A DNA stretch of 64,000 bases, taken from NCBI GenBank assembly GCA_902362925.1, contig CABIYL010000002.1. One strand, written 5' to 3'. Below the pieces are notes generated by a model that worked only from the letters and a program-made list of their open reading frames with translations, searched no databases and was not told the DNA's origin. The DNA comes from Pseudoflavonifractor sp902362925. Its GTDB lineage: Bacteria; Bacillota; Clostridia; Oscillospirales; Oscillospiraceae. A program made the position numbers and the translations under genes. This document shows positions 1-8,808 of the stretch, piece by piece (within the stretch, counting starts at the first letter, position 1; every line of letters begins with the position of its first letter).

Positions 1-85
1 ATTCTCAAGTTTGTGATTTTCGCCTGAGCGGAAGAGCCCTCTGTTTAGTACGCAGTACCATACTCTCCTGAAAGGAATGACATCC

Positions 86-2735
86 ATGGCCACGGCACAA
101 AAGAAAAGCACCGGAGGGAAGCGCACCGCATCCTCCTCCGGTAAGCGGACAGGCACTTCCGGGAAGAGTGCCTCAGCCGGCCGAAAAAAGGCGGCCAGCC
201 AGCCCAAGCCCATCCGCAGGGAGGTGGGGGCGGCGGTCTGTTTCCTTCTGGCCATCTTCGCCGCCTTTGGGTACTTTAATGTCCACGCCATTTTCATCGA
301 CTTCTTCTGTGGCATTGCCAAGGGCATGATTGGGTACGGTTTCTGGCTGGTGCCCCCCATGCTGCTGGTGTCCAGCGTGGTGCTCATGTTCCACCGGGGG
401 CGCCCCGTGCGCCTGCGGGTGTGGTGCGCCATGCTCTTCCCGGTGCTGGTGGGCGCTCTGCTCCACCTGATGCTGGCCAAGGGCAGCTACCAGTGGGACG
501 GCGCTCTCATCAAGACCCTGTGGACCCAGGGCCAGGCCATGTCCAGCGGCGGCCTGCTCAGCGGCATCATCGCCATGGGCTTTACCGCTGTGTTCAGCAA
601 GATTGGCGCCGGTGTGGTGTTTGTCCTGTGCGGCGCCATGATGGTGATGGTGGTGTGCAACGTGACCATCGTGGACATTGTGGACGCCATCCGCAACCGT
701 CCCCATCCGGAGTACGAGGAAGAGGATCTGCCCGAGCCCCGTCCCAGAAGCAAGCGGCCCGCTTCCGCCCCTGCGCCTGCTCCTGTTGAGAAGCCCGCCG
801 CAGGCGGACGCCGGCGTCCCGTGATTGACATCCCGGTGGACGAGGCCCCGGCGGAGGCGGCTGCGCAGGAGACAGCGGAGCAGCCCCAGGAGGAGGTCAA
901 GCCCAAGAAGGAGCGGCTGTTCAACCGCCGTCCCTCTGTGCCCACCCCCGACCAGGTGCTCACCGCTTCGGTGGCCGAGGCGGCCGAGGCGGCCGAGGAG
1001 GAGCGACCCTTTACGGCTCCCGAGCCGGAGCCTCAGATTGAGGAGCCTGTGGTCACTCCCACGCCTGTGCGCCAGCCCGAGCCCTTCCAGCCCGCTCCTG
1101 TTGCCCCCGTCACCCCGGCACCTGTGCCGCCCATGCCCGAGATTGAGCGGGAGCCCGCTGTGCCCAAGGTGAAGGGCAAGGAGACCGAGCAGGCCGCCGC
1201 GGAGGTGGCCCAGGAGGTGGAGAAGAGCCTGAGCCAGACCGGCGGAGCCTACCAGTATCCGCCCCTCTCTCTGCTGAAGGAGGGGGACAGCATTGTGGGC
1301 GCCGAGGCCATCGGTGAGCTGAAGGCCAACCAGGCCCGGCTGTCCGACACCATCCGCTCCTTCGGTATCGACGCCAACATCGTCAACGTGACCCGTGGCC
1401 CGTCGGTGACCCGGTACGAGCTGGAGCTGGACCAGGGCGTCCGGCTCAACAAGCTGACCAACCTGTCCGACGACATCGCCCTGGCCCTGGGCGCTACCGG
1501 CGTGCGTATCGCCCCCATCCCGGACAAGATCTCCATGGTGGGCATCGAGGTGCCCAACAAGCTGGTGTCCCCGGTGTACATCAACGAGGTCATCGGTTCC
1601 CGGGAGTTCCGGGACAACCCCTCCAAGGTGGCCTTTGCCGTGGGCAAGGACATCGGCGGCAACTGCATTGTGGGCAACATCGCCAAGCTGCCCCACCTGC
1701 TGATTGCCGGTACCACCGGCTCCGGTAAGTCGGTGTGTACCAACTCCCTTATTATCTCTCTGCTCTACAAGGCCACCCCCGACGAGGTACGCCTCATCAT
1801 GGTGGACCCCAAGATGGTGGAGCTGGGCATTTACAACGGCATTCCCCATCTGCTCATCCCCGTGGTCACCGACCCCAAGAAGGCCGCCGGTGCCCTCCAG
1901 TGGGCGGTGGTGGAGATGATGAAGCGGTACCGTGCCTTCTCCGAGGTGGGCGTCCGTGACCTGGCGTCCTACAACGCCCACGCCGCCCGCACTGAGGGCA
2001 TGGAGAAGATGCCCCAGATTGTGGTGGTCATCGACGAGCTGGCCGACCTGATGCTGGTGGCCGCCAAGGAGGTGGAGGAATCCATCTGCCGCGTGGCCCA
2101 GATGGGCCGTGCCGCCGGTATGCACCTGATCATCGCCACCCAGCGTCCCTCTGCCGACGTCATCACCGGCCTGATGAAGGCCAACATCCCCAGCCGTATC
2201 GCCTTCGCCGTGGCCTCGTCCCTGGAATCCCGCATTATCCTGGACACCACCGGCGCTGAGAAGCTGGTGGGCAAGGGCGACATGCTCTACTTCCCCCTGG
2301 GCACCGGCAAGCCCAAGCGGGTCCAGGGCTGCCTCATCTCCGATGAAGAGGTGGCCTCCGTGGTGGACTTCATCAAGAAGCAGAGCGGCTCGGCTGAGTA
2401 TGACGAGTCCATCATCCACGAGATTGAGAAGCACGCCGCCGAGAAGGACAAGCAGGGCAAGGGCGGCGGAGGTTCTTCCGCTTCCGAGGAGCCCGGTGGA
2501 GACTACGACGAGCTGCTGCCCTCCGCCATCGAGGTGGTGGTGGAGACCGGCATGGCCAGCGTCTCTATGCTCCAGCGCCGCCTGAAGCTGGGCTACTCCC
2601 GTGCCGCCCGTCTGGTGGACCAGATGGAGGAGAAGGGCGTGGTTGGACCCTTTGAGGGCTCCAAGCCCCGCCAGGTGCTCATCACCAAGGAGCAGTGGCA
2701 GGAGATGCAGTTCCGCCAGGGCATGGTGGACACCG
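86..2735 (+). CDS. ftsK: FtsK/SpoIIIE-family DNA translocase (3' end lost in N gap)
   Basis: Septal double-stranded DNA pump that moves chromosomes through the closing division or sporulation septum. Hydrophobic segments at about residues 50-200 form the membrane anchor. A long Pro/Glu/Ala-rich linker follows (about 210-380), then the RecA-like motor with Walker A GTTGSGKS near residue 545 and Walker B VVVIDELADLM near 648. The C-terminal winged-helix gamma domain (about 806-876) reads the KOPS-type polarity sequences. The ATG at 86 is preferred because AAAGGA at 71-76 is 9 bases upstream; an in-frame ATG at 77 would touch that site. The gamma domain is essentially complete when the assembly runs into N at 2736, so probably only a few C-terminal residues are missing. 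Whether it acts as FtsK or SpoIIIE cannot be told from sequence. Confidence 0.95.
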
Positions 2736-3017
2736 NNNNNNNNNNNNNNNNNNNNNNNNNNNNNNNNNNNNNNNNNNNNNNNNNNNNNNNNNNNNNNNNN
2801 NNNNNNNNNNNNNNNNNNNNNNNNNNNNNNNNNNNNNNNNNNNNNNNNNNNNNNNNNNNNNNNNNNNNNNNNNNNNNNNNNNNNNNNNNNNNNNNNNNNN
2901 NNNNNNNNNNNNNNNNNNNNNNNNNNNNNNNNNNNNNNNNNNNNNNNNNNNNNNNNNNNNNNNNNNNNNNNNNNNNNNNNNNNNNNNNNNNNNNNNNNNN
3001 NNNNNNNNNNNNNNNNN
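2736..3017. other. Assembly gap, 282 N
   Basis: A run of N that hides the last few codons of the translocase gene on the plus strand and roughly the last 55-65 codons of the convergent metal ATPase on the minus strand. The missing lengths expected from the two families, plus a short intergenic terminator, add up to about the size of the gap, so the gap length is plausible rather than arbitrary. Open frames that run across the N are artefacts. Confidence 0.99.
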
Positions 3018-4728
3018 CGATGTTCTGGAGCACGATGCGGCGGGTTCTGCGGGCGATGCGGATGGCCGCCGCGATCTTGGAGGGTTTGTCGTCCATGAGT
3101 ACCACATCTGCAGCCTCAATGGCGGCGTCGGAGCCCAGGGCGCCCATGGCGATGCCCACATCAGCACGGGAGAGGACGGGGGCGTCGTTGATGCCGTCGC
3201 CCACAAAGGCCAGGGTACCCTTGGAGCTCTTCTCCTTCAGCAGGGCCTCCACCCGGTCCACCTTGTCCGCCGGGAGCAGCTGGGCGTGGACCTCGTCCAG
3301 CCCCAGCTCAGAAGCCACCGCCTCGCCCACAGCGGCGGCGTCGCCGGTGAGCATGACGGTCTTTCTTACACCGGCGGCCTTCAGGTCCCGGATGGCCTGG
3401 GCAGCGTCCGGCTTCACCTGGTCGGAGATGACGATGTGACCCAGATAGGTGCCCTGGGAGGCCACGTGGACCGTGGTGCCCACCTTGTGGCAGGGGTGCC
3501 AGGTGACGCCGAGCTCATCCATCAGCTTTCCATTGCCCACCCAGACGGGTACGCCGTCCACCTGGGCCTGAACGCCCTTGCCCGAGCGCTCCTCCACGCC
3601 GGTCACCCGGCTCCGGTCCAGCTCCACGCCCCAGGCCTCCCGGATGGAGCGGGAAATGGGGTGGTCGGAGTAGGACTCGGCCAGGGCGGCCAGCTCCAGC
3701 AGATGCTGTTCGGAGCACTGGTCGGGGTGGATGGCGGTGACGTTGAACACACCCTGTGTCAGAGTGCCGGTCTTGTCAAAGACCACAATTTCCGTGTTGG
3801 CCAGGGCCTCCAGGTAGTTGCCGCCCTTGACTAGGATGCCCTGCCGGGACGCGCCGCCGATACCGCCGAAGAAGGAGAGTGGCACCGAGATGACCAGGGC
3901 GCAGGGGCAGGAGATGACCAGGAAGATGAGGGCACGGTGGATGCTCTCCGCCCAGGTGACATGGATAAGGAAGGGGAGAAGCAGAGCCAGCAGAGCGGCG
4001 GAGATGACCACCACGGGGGTGTAGATCCGGGCGAACTTGGTGATGAAGTGCTCAGCCTTGGCCTTTTTGCTGCTGGAGTTCTCCACCAGGTCCAGGATTC
4101 TGGCCACCGTGGACTCCTCAAAGGCCTTGGTGACCTGGACCCGCAGCAGGCCGGTCAGGTTGACGCAGCCGCTGATGACGTCGCTGCCCGCATCCACCTC
4201 ACGGGGGAGGGACTCACCGGTGAGGGCGGAGGTGTTTAGGGTGGAGGAGCCCTCCAGCACCACGCCGTCCAGGGGCACCCGCTCGCCGGGCTTTATGACA
4301 ATGACGTCACCCACAGCCACGTCCTCCGGGTCCTCCTGGACCAGCTGACCGTCCCGCTCCACGTTGGCGTAGTCGGGCCGGATGTCCATCAGCTGGGCGA
4401 TGGATTTGCGGGACTTGTCCACGGCGCAGCTCTGGAAGAGCTCGCCCACCTGGTAGAAGAGCATAACGAACACGGCCTCGGGGAACTCGCCGGTGAAGAA
4501 GGCGCCCACCGTGGCCAGGGCCATGAGAAAGTTCTCGTCAAAGACCTGTCCGTGGGCGATGTTGCGGACCGCCCGCCACAGCACATCCCAGCCGATGACC
4601 CCGTAGGGGACCAGGAATACCGCCAGGCGCAGCAGCGGGAAGCTGTCCAGGGGGAGGAGAACTGCGGCCAGAAGAAGGACCGCGCTGAGAAGGATGCGGA
4701 AGAGCATCCGCTTTTGTTTCTTACTCAT
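3018..4728 (-). CDS. P1B-type heavy-metal translocating ATPase (C-terminus lost in gap)
   Basis: ATP-driven export of soft divalent cations (Cd, Zn, Pb class, ZntA/CadA-like) across the cytoplasmic membrane. Visible P-type hallmarks are the actuator TGES near residue 170, the membrane metal-binding CPC at 274-276 followed by ALVISVP, the phosphorylated Asp318 in DKTGT, and GDGINDAP near 510. The final membrane helices lie in the N gap. The start is the ATG at 4728 with AGGAGG just upstream; an in-frame extension to 4779 has no ribosome site. The protein begins directly with membrane helices and has no N-terminal HMA domain; a separate HMA gene sits immediately upstream. It is last in an operon behind a metal-sensing ArsR-family repressor. 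Substrate is inferred from the CPC motif and the regulator, and Co or Cu cannot be fully excluded. Confidence 0.92.
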
Positions 4729-4789
4729 AGTGCCTCCTGAGAGACGGAGCCGCCGGCTCCGGGCGGATTCGGGCGCCACCCGTAATCAA

Positions 4790-5008
4790 TCAGAGGACAA
4801 TGGTGCAGTCGGGCTCCACCCGCTTGCAGACCTTGACCACCTGGGCCATGATGTCGTCCAGACGGCTCTCGTCGGCGTCGATGGTCAGCTTCTGGGAGAG
4901 AAAGCTGACGGATACCTCGTTGACGCCGTCAATTTTGCGGATGGCGTCCTCCATCTTGGCGGCGCAGTTGGCACAGTCCAGGTCAATCATCTTGTAGCGC
5001 TTCTTCAT
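4790..5008 (-). CDS. Free-standing HMA-domain metal-binding protein
   Basis: A 72-residue cytosolic protein consisting of one heavy-metal-associated domain (ferredoxin-like fold) with the metal-binding Cys pair in DCANCAAKME (C12 and C15). The aspartate before the first Cys resembles the HMA domains of Zn/Cd ATPases, not the MxCxxC of copper chaperones. It lies between the ArsR-type repressor and the ATPase, 61 bases upstream of the ATPase start, and presumably does the job of the N-terminal HMA domain that the ATPase lacks: delivering metal or sensing its level. The function is inferred from the motif and the gene order. Confidence 0.88.
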   Translation of the reverse strand: MKKRYKMIDLDCANCAAKMEDAIRKIDGVNEVSVSFLSQKLTIDADESRLDDIMAQVVKVCKRVEPDCTIVL

Positions 5009-5067
5009 GGGGAAAACTCCTTTCCAAATCTCTGTTTATCAGTTGCGAGGTCAGCGGGGAAGGGGAC

Positions 5068-5430
5068 TCACTCCGCCACGTGCTCCATGCCCTGGTCCAG
5101 GATGGAGCGGACGTGGTCGTCGGCCAGGGAGTAGAACACGGTCTTGCCTTCACGGCGGTACTTGACCAGCTTGCTCTGCTTCAGGGCACGCAGCTGGTGG
5201 GAGATGGCTGACTGGGTCATGTTGAGCAGCTGGGCGATGTCGCATACGCACATCTCAGCCTCAAAGAGCACGTAGAGGATTTTGATGCGGGTGGAATCGC
5301 CGAAGATTTTGAAGAGCTCGGCCAGGTCGTAGAGGATCTCCTCGTCGGGCATGGTCTCGTTGACCTTGGCGATGATGTCCTCGTGGGCGTGGATATAGTC
5401 ACAGCGCTCAATGGTGTTTTGCTCGTCCAT
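5068..5430 (-). CDS. ArsR/SmtB-family metal-sensing repressor (CadC-like)
   Basis: A 120-residue winged-helix repressor, released from DNA when it binds metal. Two complete metal sites are visible. The alpha-3N site is the C61-V-C63 pair at the start of the recognition region, with Cys10 and His14/His16 in the N-terminal arm as possible partners. The alpha-5 site is D104-x-H106 followed, ten residues later, by H117-x-x-E120, which is the zinc-sensing signature of SmtB/CzrA. Carrying both types matches CadC/SmtB proteins and points to Cd/Zn/Pb sensing. Start ATG 5430 has AAGGAGGGG upstream. First gene of the operon with the HMA protein and ATPase, and presumably autoregulated through the operator over 5451-5470. 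Confidence 0.93.
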   Translation of the reverse strand: MDEQNTIERCDYIHAHEDIIAKVNETMPDEEILYDLAELFKIFGDSTRIKILYVLFEAEMCVCDIAQLLNMTQSAISHQLRALKQSKLVKYRREGKTVFYSLADDHVRSILDQGMEHVAE

Positions 5431-5450
5431 GGAACCCCTCCTTGAAAAAC

Positions 5451-5470
5451 AAATGAGCTATTGTTCATAT
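5451..5470 (-). promoter_or_regulatory. Candidate CadC/SmtB operator
   Basis: On the minus strand this reads ATATGAACAATAGCTCATTT, containing TGA-N8-TCA (5454-5467) and half-sites resembling the TGAACA/TTCATAT elements known for SmtB/CadC operators. It lies immediately downstream of the -10 box, where a bound repressor would block transcription. The symmetry is imperfect. Confidence 0.55.
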
Positions 5471-5473
5471 GTT

Positions 5474-5501
5474 ATTATATGCTGCAGAGAGGAAATGTCA
5501 A
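5474..5501 (-). promoter_or_regulatory. Promoter of the metal-efflux operon
   Basis: Perfect sigma-A elements on the minus strand: TTGACA (5496-5501), 16-base spacer, TATAAT (5474-5479). Such a strong core is typical of a promoter held down by a repressor. Confidence 0.85.
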
Positions 5502-5522
5502 GAGGGAAACCGCTCTTTCTTC

Positions 5523-5564
5523 AAAAAAGACCGTGACACCTGGGTTCAGGCGTCACGGTCTTTT
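5523..5564 (-). terminator. Intrinsic terminator after the GLUG-repeat gene
   Basis: GACCGTGAC pairs with GTCACGGTC, extended inward past one mismatch by CCTG/CAGG, and is flanked by A6 and T4. On the minus strand the hairpin is followed by a U-run; it lies 14 bases past the stop of the large surface-protein gene. It is symmetric enough to work in both directions. Confidence 0.85.
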
Positions 5565-5577
5565 CGAAATATGAGGG

Positions 5578-8500
5578 TCAGGAGGGTGTTCCGGCCGGCT
5601 CACCAGACTTTTTGCGGCTGCGCCGCTTCAACAGAAGCAGCAGGAGCACCAGAACCACCACCCCGCCACCGGCCACGCCGGAGACAATGAGGGGCACGGT
5701 GGCAGTGGGGGAGAGGACGGCGATCTGGCCGGAGGCAGGGGCGGAGAACACCAGATAGCTGCCGTCCCGGCTGCCGTCCACCAGCACCAGCTTGCCGTCC
5801 TGGAGGATGGCCGCCTTGTCCTTCTCACCGCAGCGGAGCCGCAGGGTGACGTTGCCGCTGCCGTCAGCGAGACCGTCGATTTGGTAACCGTATCCAGCGG
5901 ACACCTGATAGCCCTTGGGTACGGCGGTGTCCGGCGTCCAGTCCTGAGTGGTGATGGCCGCGTCGGGGGCAAAGCTGCCCTCTGCCAGTAGGATGGGCTG
6001 GGCCTCGCCGGTGGAGATGGTGGAGACGAGCGGCGTATAGACCGCGTGGATGACGGTGCTGCGGAAGATGTTGTCGGTGTCAACCTCTTCCCAGGCAGCG
6101 GAGCAGCCCTCCTGATGGGGCAGCTCCGGGAACTGGTCGGGGCTGACGCTGCCGCCGTACTCCACGGTGATGGTATTGAGCACCTGGCCGTCAGCCTCAA
6201 AGGTGACCTGGAGGGTGTGGAACTCCTCCGGCATACCCTCCAGGGCGATAAACTCCTCGTAGGGCAGGGAGACGGCCTGGCCTTCGTAGTTCACGCCGTC
6301 AATACCGCCCAGGGACTCCCGGACAAAGAAGTTGTTCTGTGCTGTGCCGTCGATGCCACCGGCAATGGCGCCGATGCGCTCGCCGTCGCTGTCAATGCGC
6401 ACCATGGCGCGGCAGTCCTCCACGTCCCGGCCTGCGCCCACAATGCCGCCCATGTCGTCGTGGCCGGTCAGGTCGCACAGGGCGTAGCACCGGCGGATGG
6501 GGATGCGGGCCTGACCCGCGATGCCGCCGCACAGATTGCCGCCCGTGGTCTCCACAGCGCCGTAGCTCCGGCAGTCCAGCACCGCGCCCAGGTCGCCACG
6601 GCCGGCGATACCGCCCGCACAGTCGTTCTTGGCGGTGACAGCGCCGTCATTCCGGCAGTCCAGCACCGTGGCCCGGATGACCGCCGTGGTGTCCACCAGC
6701 AGCTTCCCGGCGTCCAGGTCCAGATCCTCCTCCGGGTCCGGGTCCAGCTCCAGGGCCATAATGCCCGTGATGCCACCCACGTTGGCGTCGCCGCTGACGG
6801 CGGCGTCGTTGCTGCAGGAGACCACACGGCCGCTGCCGCTGGCCTCCTCCTCGTCGTCCGACACGTCGTCAACGGTCTTGGTGGGGGTCTCCTTCAGACC
6901 GGAGGCGGCCAGACGCACCGCGTCCAGTTGGGCGATGATGGCGTTGGTGGTGGCGGTGATGGAGGCGTTGGAGGCGGAGAGCTGGTCGTTCAGAGAGGTG
7001 ACGTGGGTGTTGATAGTGTCCAGCTGGGTGTCAATGCTGTCAAAGGCAGCTCTGCCGCCGGTATCGGTCTGGTCGTACCACACGCTCAGCGTGTCCTCGA
7101 TGACATTGACCGCAGTGTTGACGGCGGACAGACGGTCCGCCGCCCCGTCGGAGAAGTCGTTGAACTTGTTTTCCAGTGTGGTGGAGGCGGTGCTCAGGTC
7201 GTCCAGCGCCTTGTTGACCTGCTTGTAGACCTGGTCCCCCAGGTCGGAGAGGTTGCCCTCCGACAGCTCCAGTCTGTCCCGGATAAAGCCCGCCTGGGTG
7301 AAGATGTCCTTCAGCGCGCCGCTGATGGTGGAGATGGGGGAGGCCAGGTCGAAGCCGTTGAGCAGTTCCACCGCCTCATGGATGGCGGCCAGCTTTTCAA
7401 TGGGGCCCATGGTGTTGTCAGCGGAGATTTCGTTGAGCCGCTGCTGGAAGTGACGCAGCTTTTCCAGGGAGGCGGCCAAACTGTCCAGGCCCTTCTGGAG
7501 GGTGGTCAGGTCGCCCTCGATGGCGTCCAGATAGAAGGAGAGGAGGCTCTGGGTGGTGTCCAGCTCATCGTCCGCGCCGGTAATGCCGGAGTTGACGGCC
7601 TTGCGCAGGTCGGAGAGGGCGTTATCGATGCCGGTCAGGGCGCTGTGGGCATCAGAGCGGAAACTGTCTGTCTCTTCAATGAGGGAACCCAGTGCGCTGT
7701 TGATCTTCTGGGACTCCCGGTAGATGGTGTCCAGAGCGGTCTTGGCGTGATCAGCGCCCTGGGTGCCGCTGGTGTGAGCGGTGTCAGTGATGGAGCCCAG
7801 TGCGGTGTTGATGGCGGACACCTCCTCCGAGACGCTGCTGCCTGCGCTGGACACCTGGGCGGTCAGCTGGGAGAGAAGAGGTGTCAGGCCGCCCAGTGCG
7901 TTGGAGAGGGCCTGAGTGGGGTCCTGGCCGTAGATCAGGTTGGTGTCCGGCTCGAACTGACCCACAATGCCGCCGATGTCCTTCCGGCCCTGGATGACCC
8001 CGTGGTTCTGGCAGTTCTCGATGACGCCCTTCTGGCGTCCCGCGATGCCGCCGGTGTTGTAGCCTGTGTGCTGGTAGCCCACGGCGGAGTGGTTGACGCA
8101 GCCGGTGACGGTGCCGGAGGAGTACCCTACAATGCCGCCGGTGTCCATGGCGTTCTCGTTCTCGGTGATGTTGACCTGCCCCTGTCCGGTGCAGCTCTCA
8201 ATCACGCCCTCGTTGGAGCCTGCAATTCCGCCGGTATGGAGCTCACCGGTCACCGACGCCTGGCTGACACAGCCCGTAATCCTTCCGGTGACCGTATTGC
8301 GGCCTGCGATGCCGCCTACGTCCTCGTCGCCTGTGACGGTGCCGGAGACGGTGCAGCCGGAGATGGTACCGCTGTTCTCACCGGCGATAAGGCCCAGGCT
8401 GGATTTGCTGCCGCCGGGGGTGAGGGTACCCTCCAGCGTCAGGTCCCGCACCACAGCTCCGGCCTGGAGGTAGCGGATGAAGCCCTGGTCCGAGCCTTTT

Positions 8501-8808
8501 TCTGTAAAGGAGAAACCGCTGACCGTGTGCCCGGCGCCGTTGAAATCACCGCAGAACACGGGGATGGGGGTGAACTCAACGCCGGAGAGGTCGATATCCG
8601 CGGTGAGCACCACGGTCAGGTTCCGGGAATAGGCGTCCAGGGTACAGTCTTTGGACAGAAGCGCCAGCTCGGCGGCGGTGGAGATGTAAAGAGTTCTGGG
8701 GCTGTTTTCTGCGGCCTGTGCGGCAGGTGCGGCGGGGAACAGAAGCCCAAGGCACAGGGCCAGCGCGGCGGCCAGGGCCCCCATGCGTTTACACATGTTC
8801 CGTCTCAT
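5578..8808 (-). CDS. Large secreted GLUG-repeat surface protein with C-terminal membrane anchor
   Basis: A 1076-residue exported protein. A signal peptide (about residues 10-35, ending AQAAEN) is followed by GLUG-type repeats of the form GGIAG...G.I..C...G.V.G (about 95-300). A long helical, Leu/Ser/Thr-rich region follows (about 300-680), then a second set of GLUG repeats (about 690-860), a beta-rich part, and a final hydrophobic helix near 1040-1060 with a basic KRRSRKK tail. No LPXTG motif is seen, so it is probably held by the membrane helix. The start at 8808 has GAGGTG 8 bases upstream and overlaps the end of the transporter gene by 20 bases, implying coupled translation. The GLUG motif is found in adhesins and peptidase-like surface proteins; the function here is unknown. 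Likely partner of the adjacent transporter. Confidence 0.85.
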   Translation of the reverse strand: MRRNMCKRMGALAAALALCLGLLFPAAPAAQAAENSPRTLYISTAAELALLSKDCTLDAYSRNLTVVLTADIDLSGVEFTPIPVFCGDFNGAGHTVSGFSFTEKGSDQGFIRYLQAGAVVRDLTLEGTLTPGGSKSSLGLIAGENSGTISGCTVSGTVTGDEDVGGIAGRNTVTGRITGCVSQASVTGELHTGGIAGSNEGVIESCTGQGQVNITENENAMDTGGIVGYSSGTVTGCVNHSAVGYQHTGYNTGGIAGRQKGVIENCQNHGVIQGRKDIGGIVGQFEPDTNLIYGQDPTQALSNALGGLTPLLSQLTAQVSSAGSSVSEEVSAINTALGSITDTAHTSGTQGADHAKTALDTIYRESQKINSALGSLIEETDSFRSDAHSALTGIDNALSDLRKAVNSGITGADDELDTTQSLLSFYLDAIEGDLTTLQKGLDSLAASLEKLRHFQQRLNEISADNTMGPIEKLAAIHEAVELLNGFDLASPISTISGALKDIFTQAGFIRDRLELSEGNLSDLGDQVYKQVNKALDDLSTASTTLENKFNDFSDGAADRLSAVNTAVNVIEDTLSVWYDQTDTGGRAAFDSIDTQLDTINTHVTSLNDQLSASNASITATTNAIIAQLDAVRLAASGLKETPTKTVDDVSDDEEEASGSGRVVSCSNDAAVSGDANVGGITGIMALELDPDPEEDLDLDAGKLLVDTTAVIRATVLDCRNDGAVTAKNDCAGGIAGRGDLGAVLDCRSYGAVETTGGNLCGGIAGQARIPIRRCYALCDLTGHDDMGGIVGAGRDVEDCRAMVRIDSDGERIGAIAGGIDGTAQNNFFVRESLGGIDGVNYEGQAVSLPYEEFIALEGMPEEFHTLQVTFEADGQVLNTITVEYGGSVSPDQFPELPHQEGCSAAWEEVDTDNIFRSTVIHAVYTPLVSTISTGEAQPILLAEGSFAPDAAITTQDWTPDTAVPKGYQVSAGYGYQIDGLADGSGNVTLRLRCGEKDKAAILQDGKLVLVDGSRDGSYLVFSAPASGQIAVLSPTATVPLIVSGVAGGGVVVLVLLLLLLKRRSRKKSGEPAGTPS

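Noticed and set aside
173..2434. 753-codon open frame opposite ftsK on the minus strand
   Set aside because: His/Gly/Leu-rich shadow of a GC-rich gene, no ribosome site, and the plus-strand protein is unmistakable.
7921..8500. Possible tandem-repeat or CRISPR-like periodicity
   Set aside because: The repeats are diverged GLUG units in a coding frame, with no identical spaced DNA repeats.
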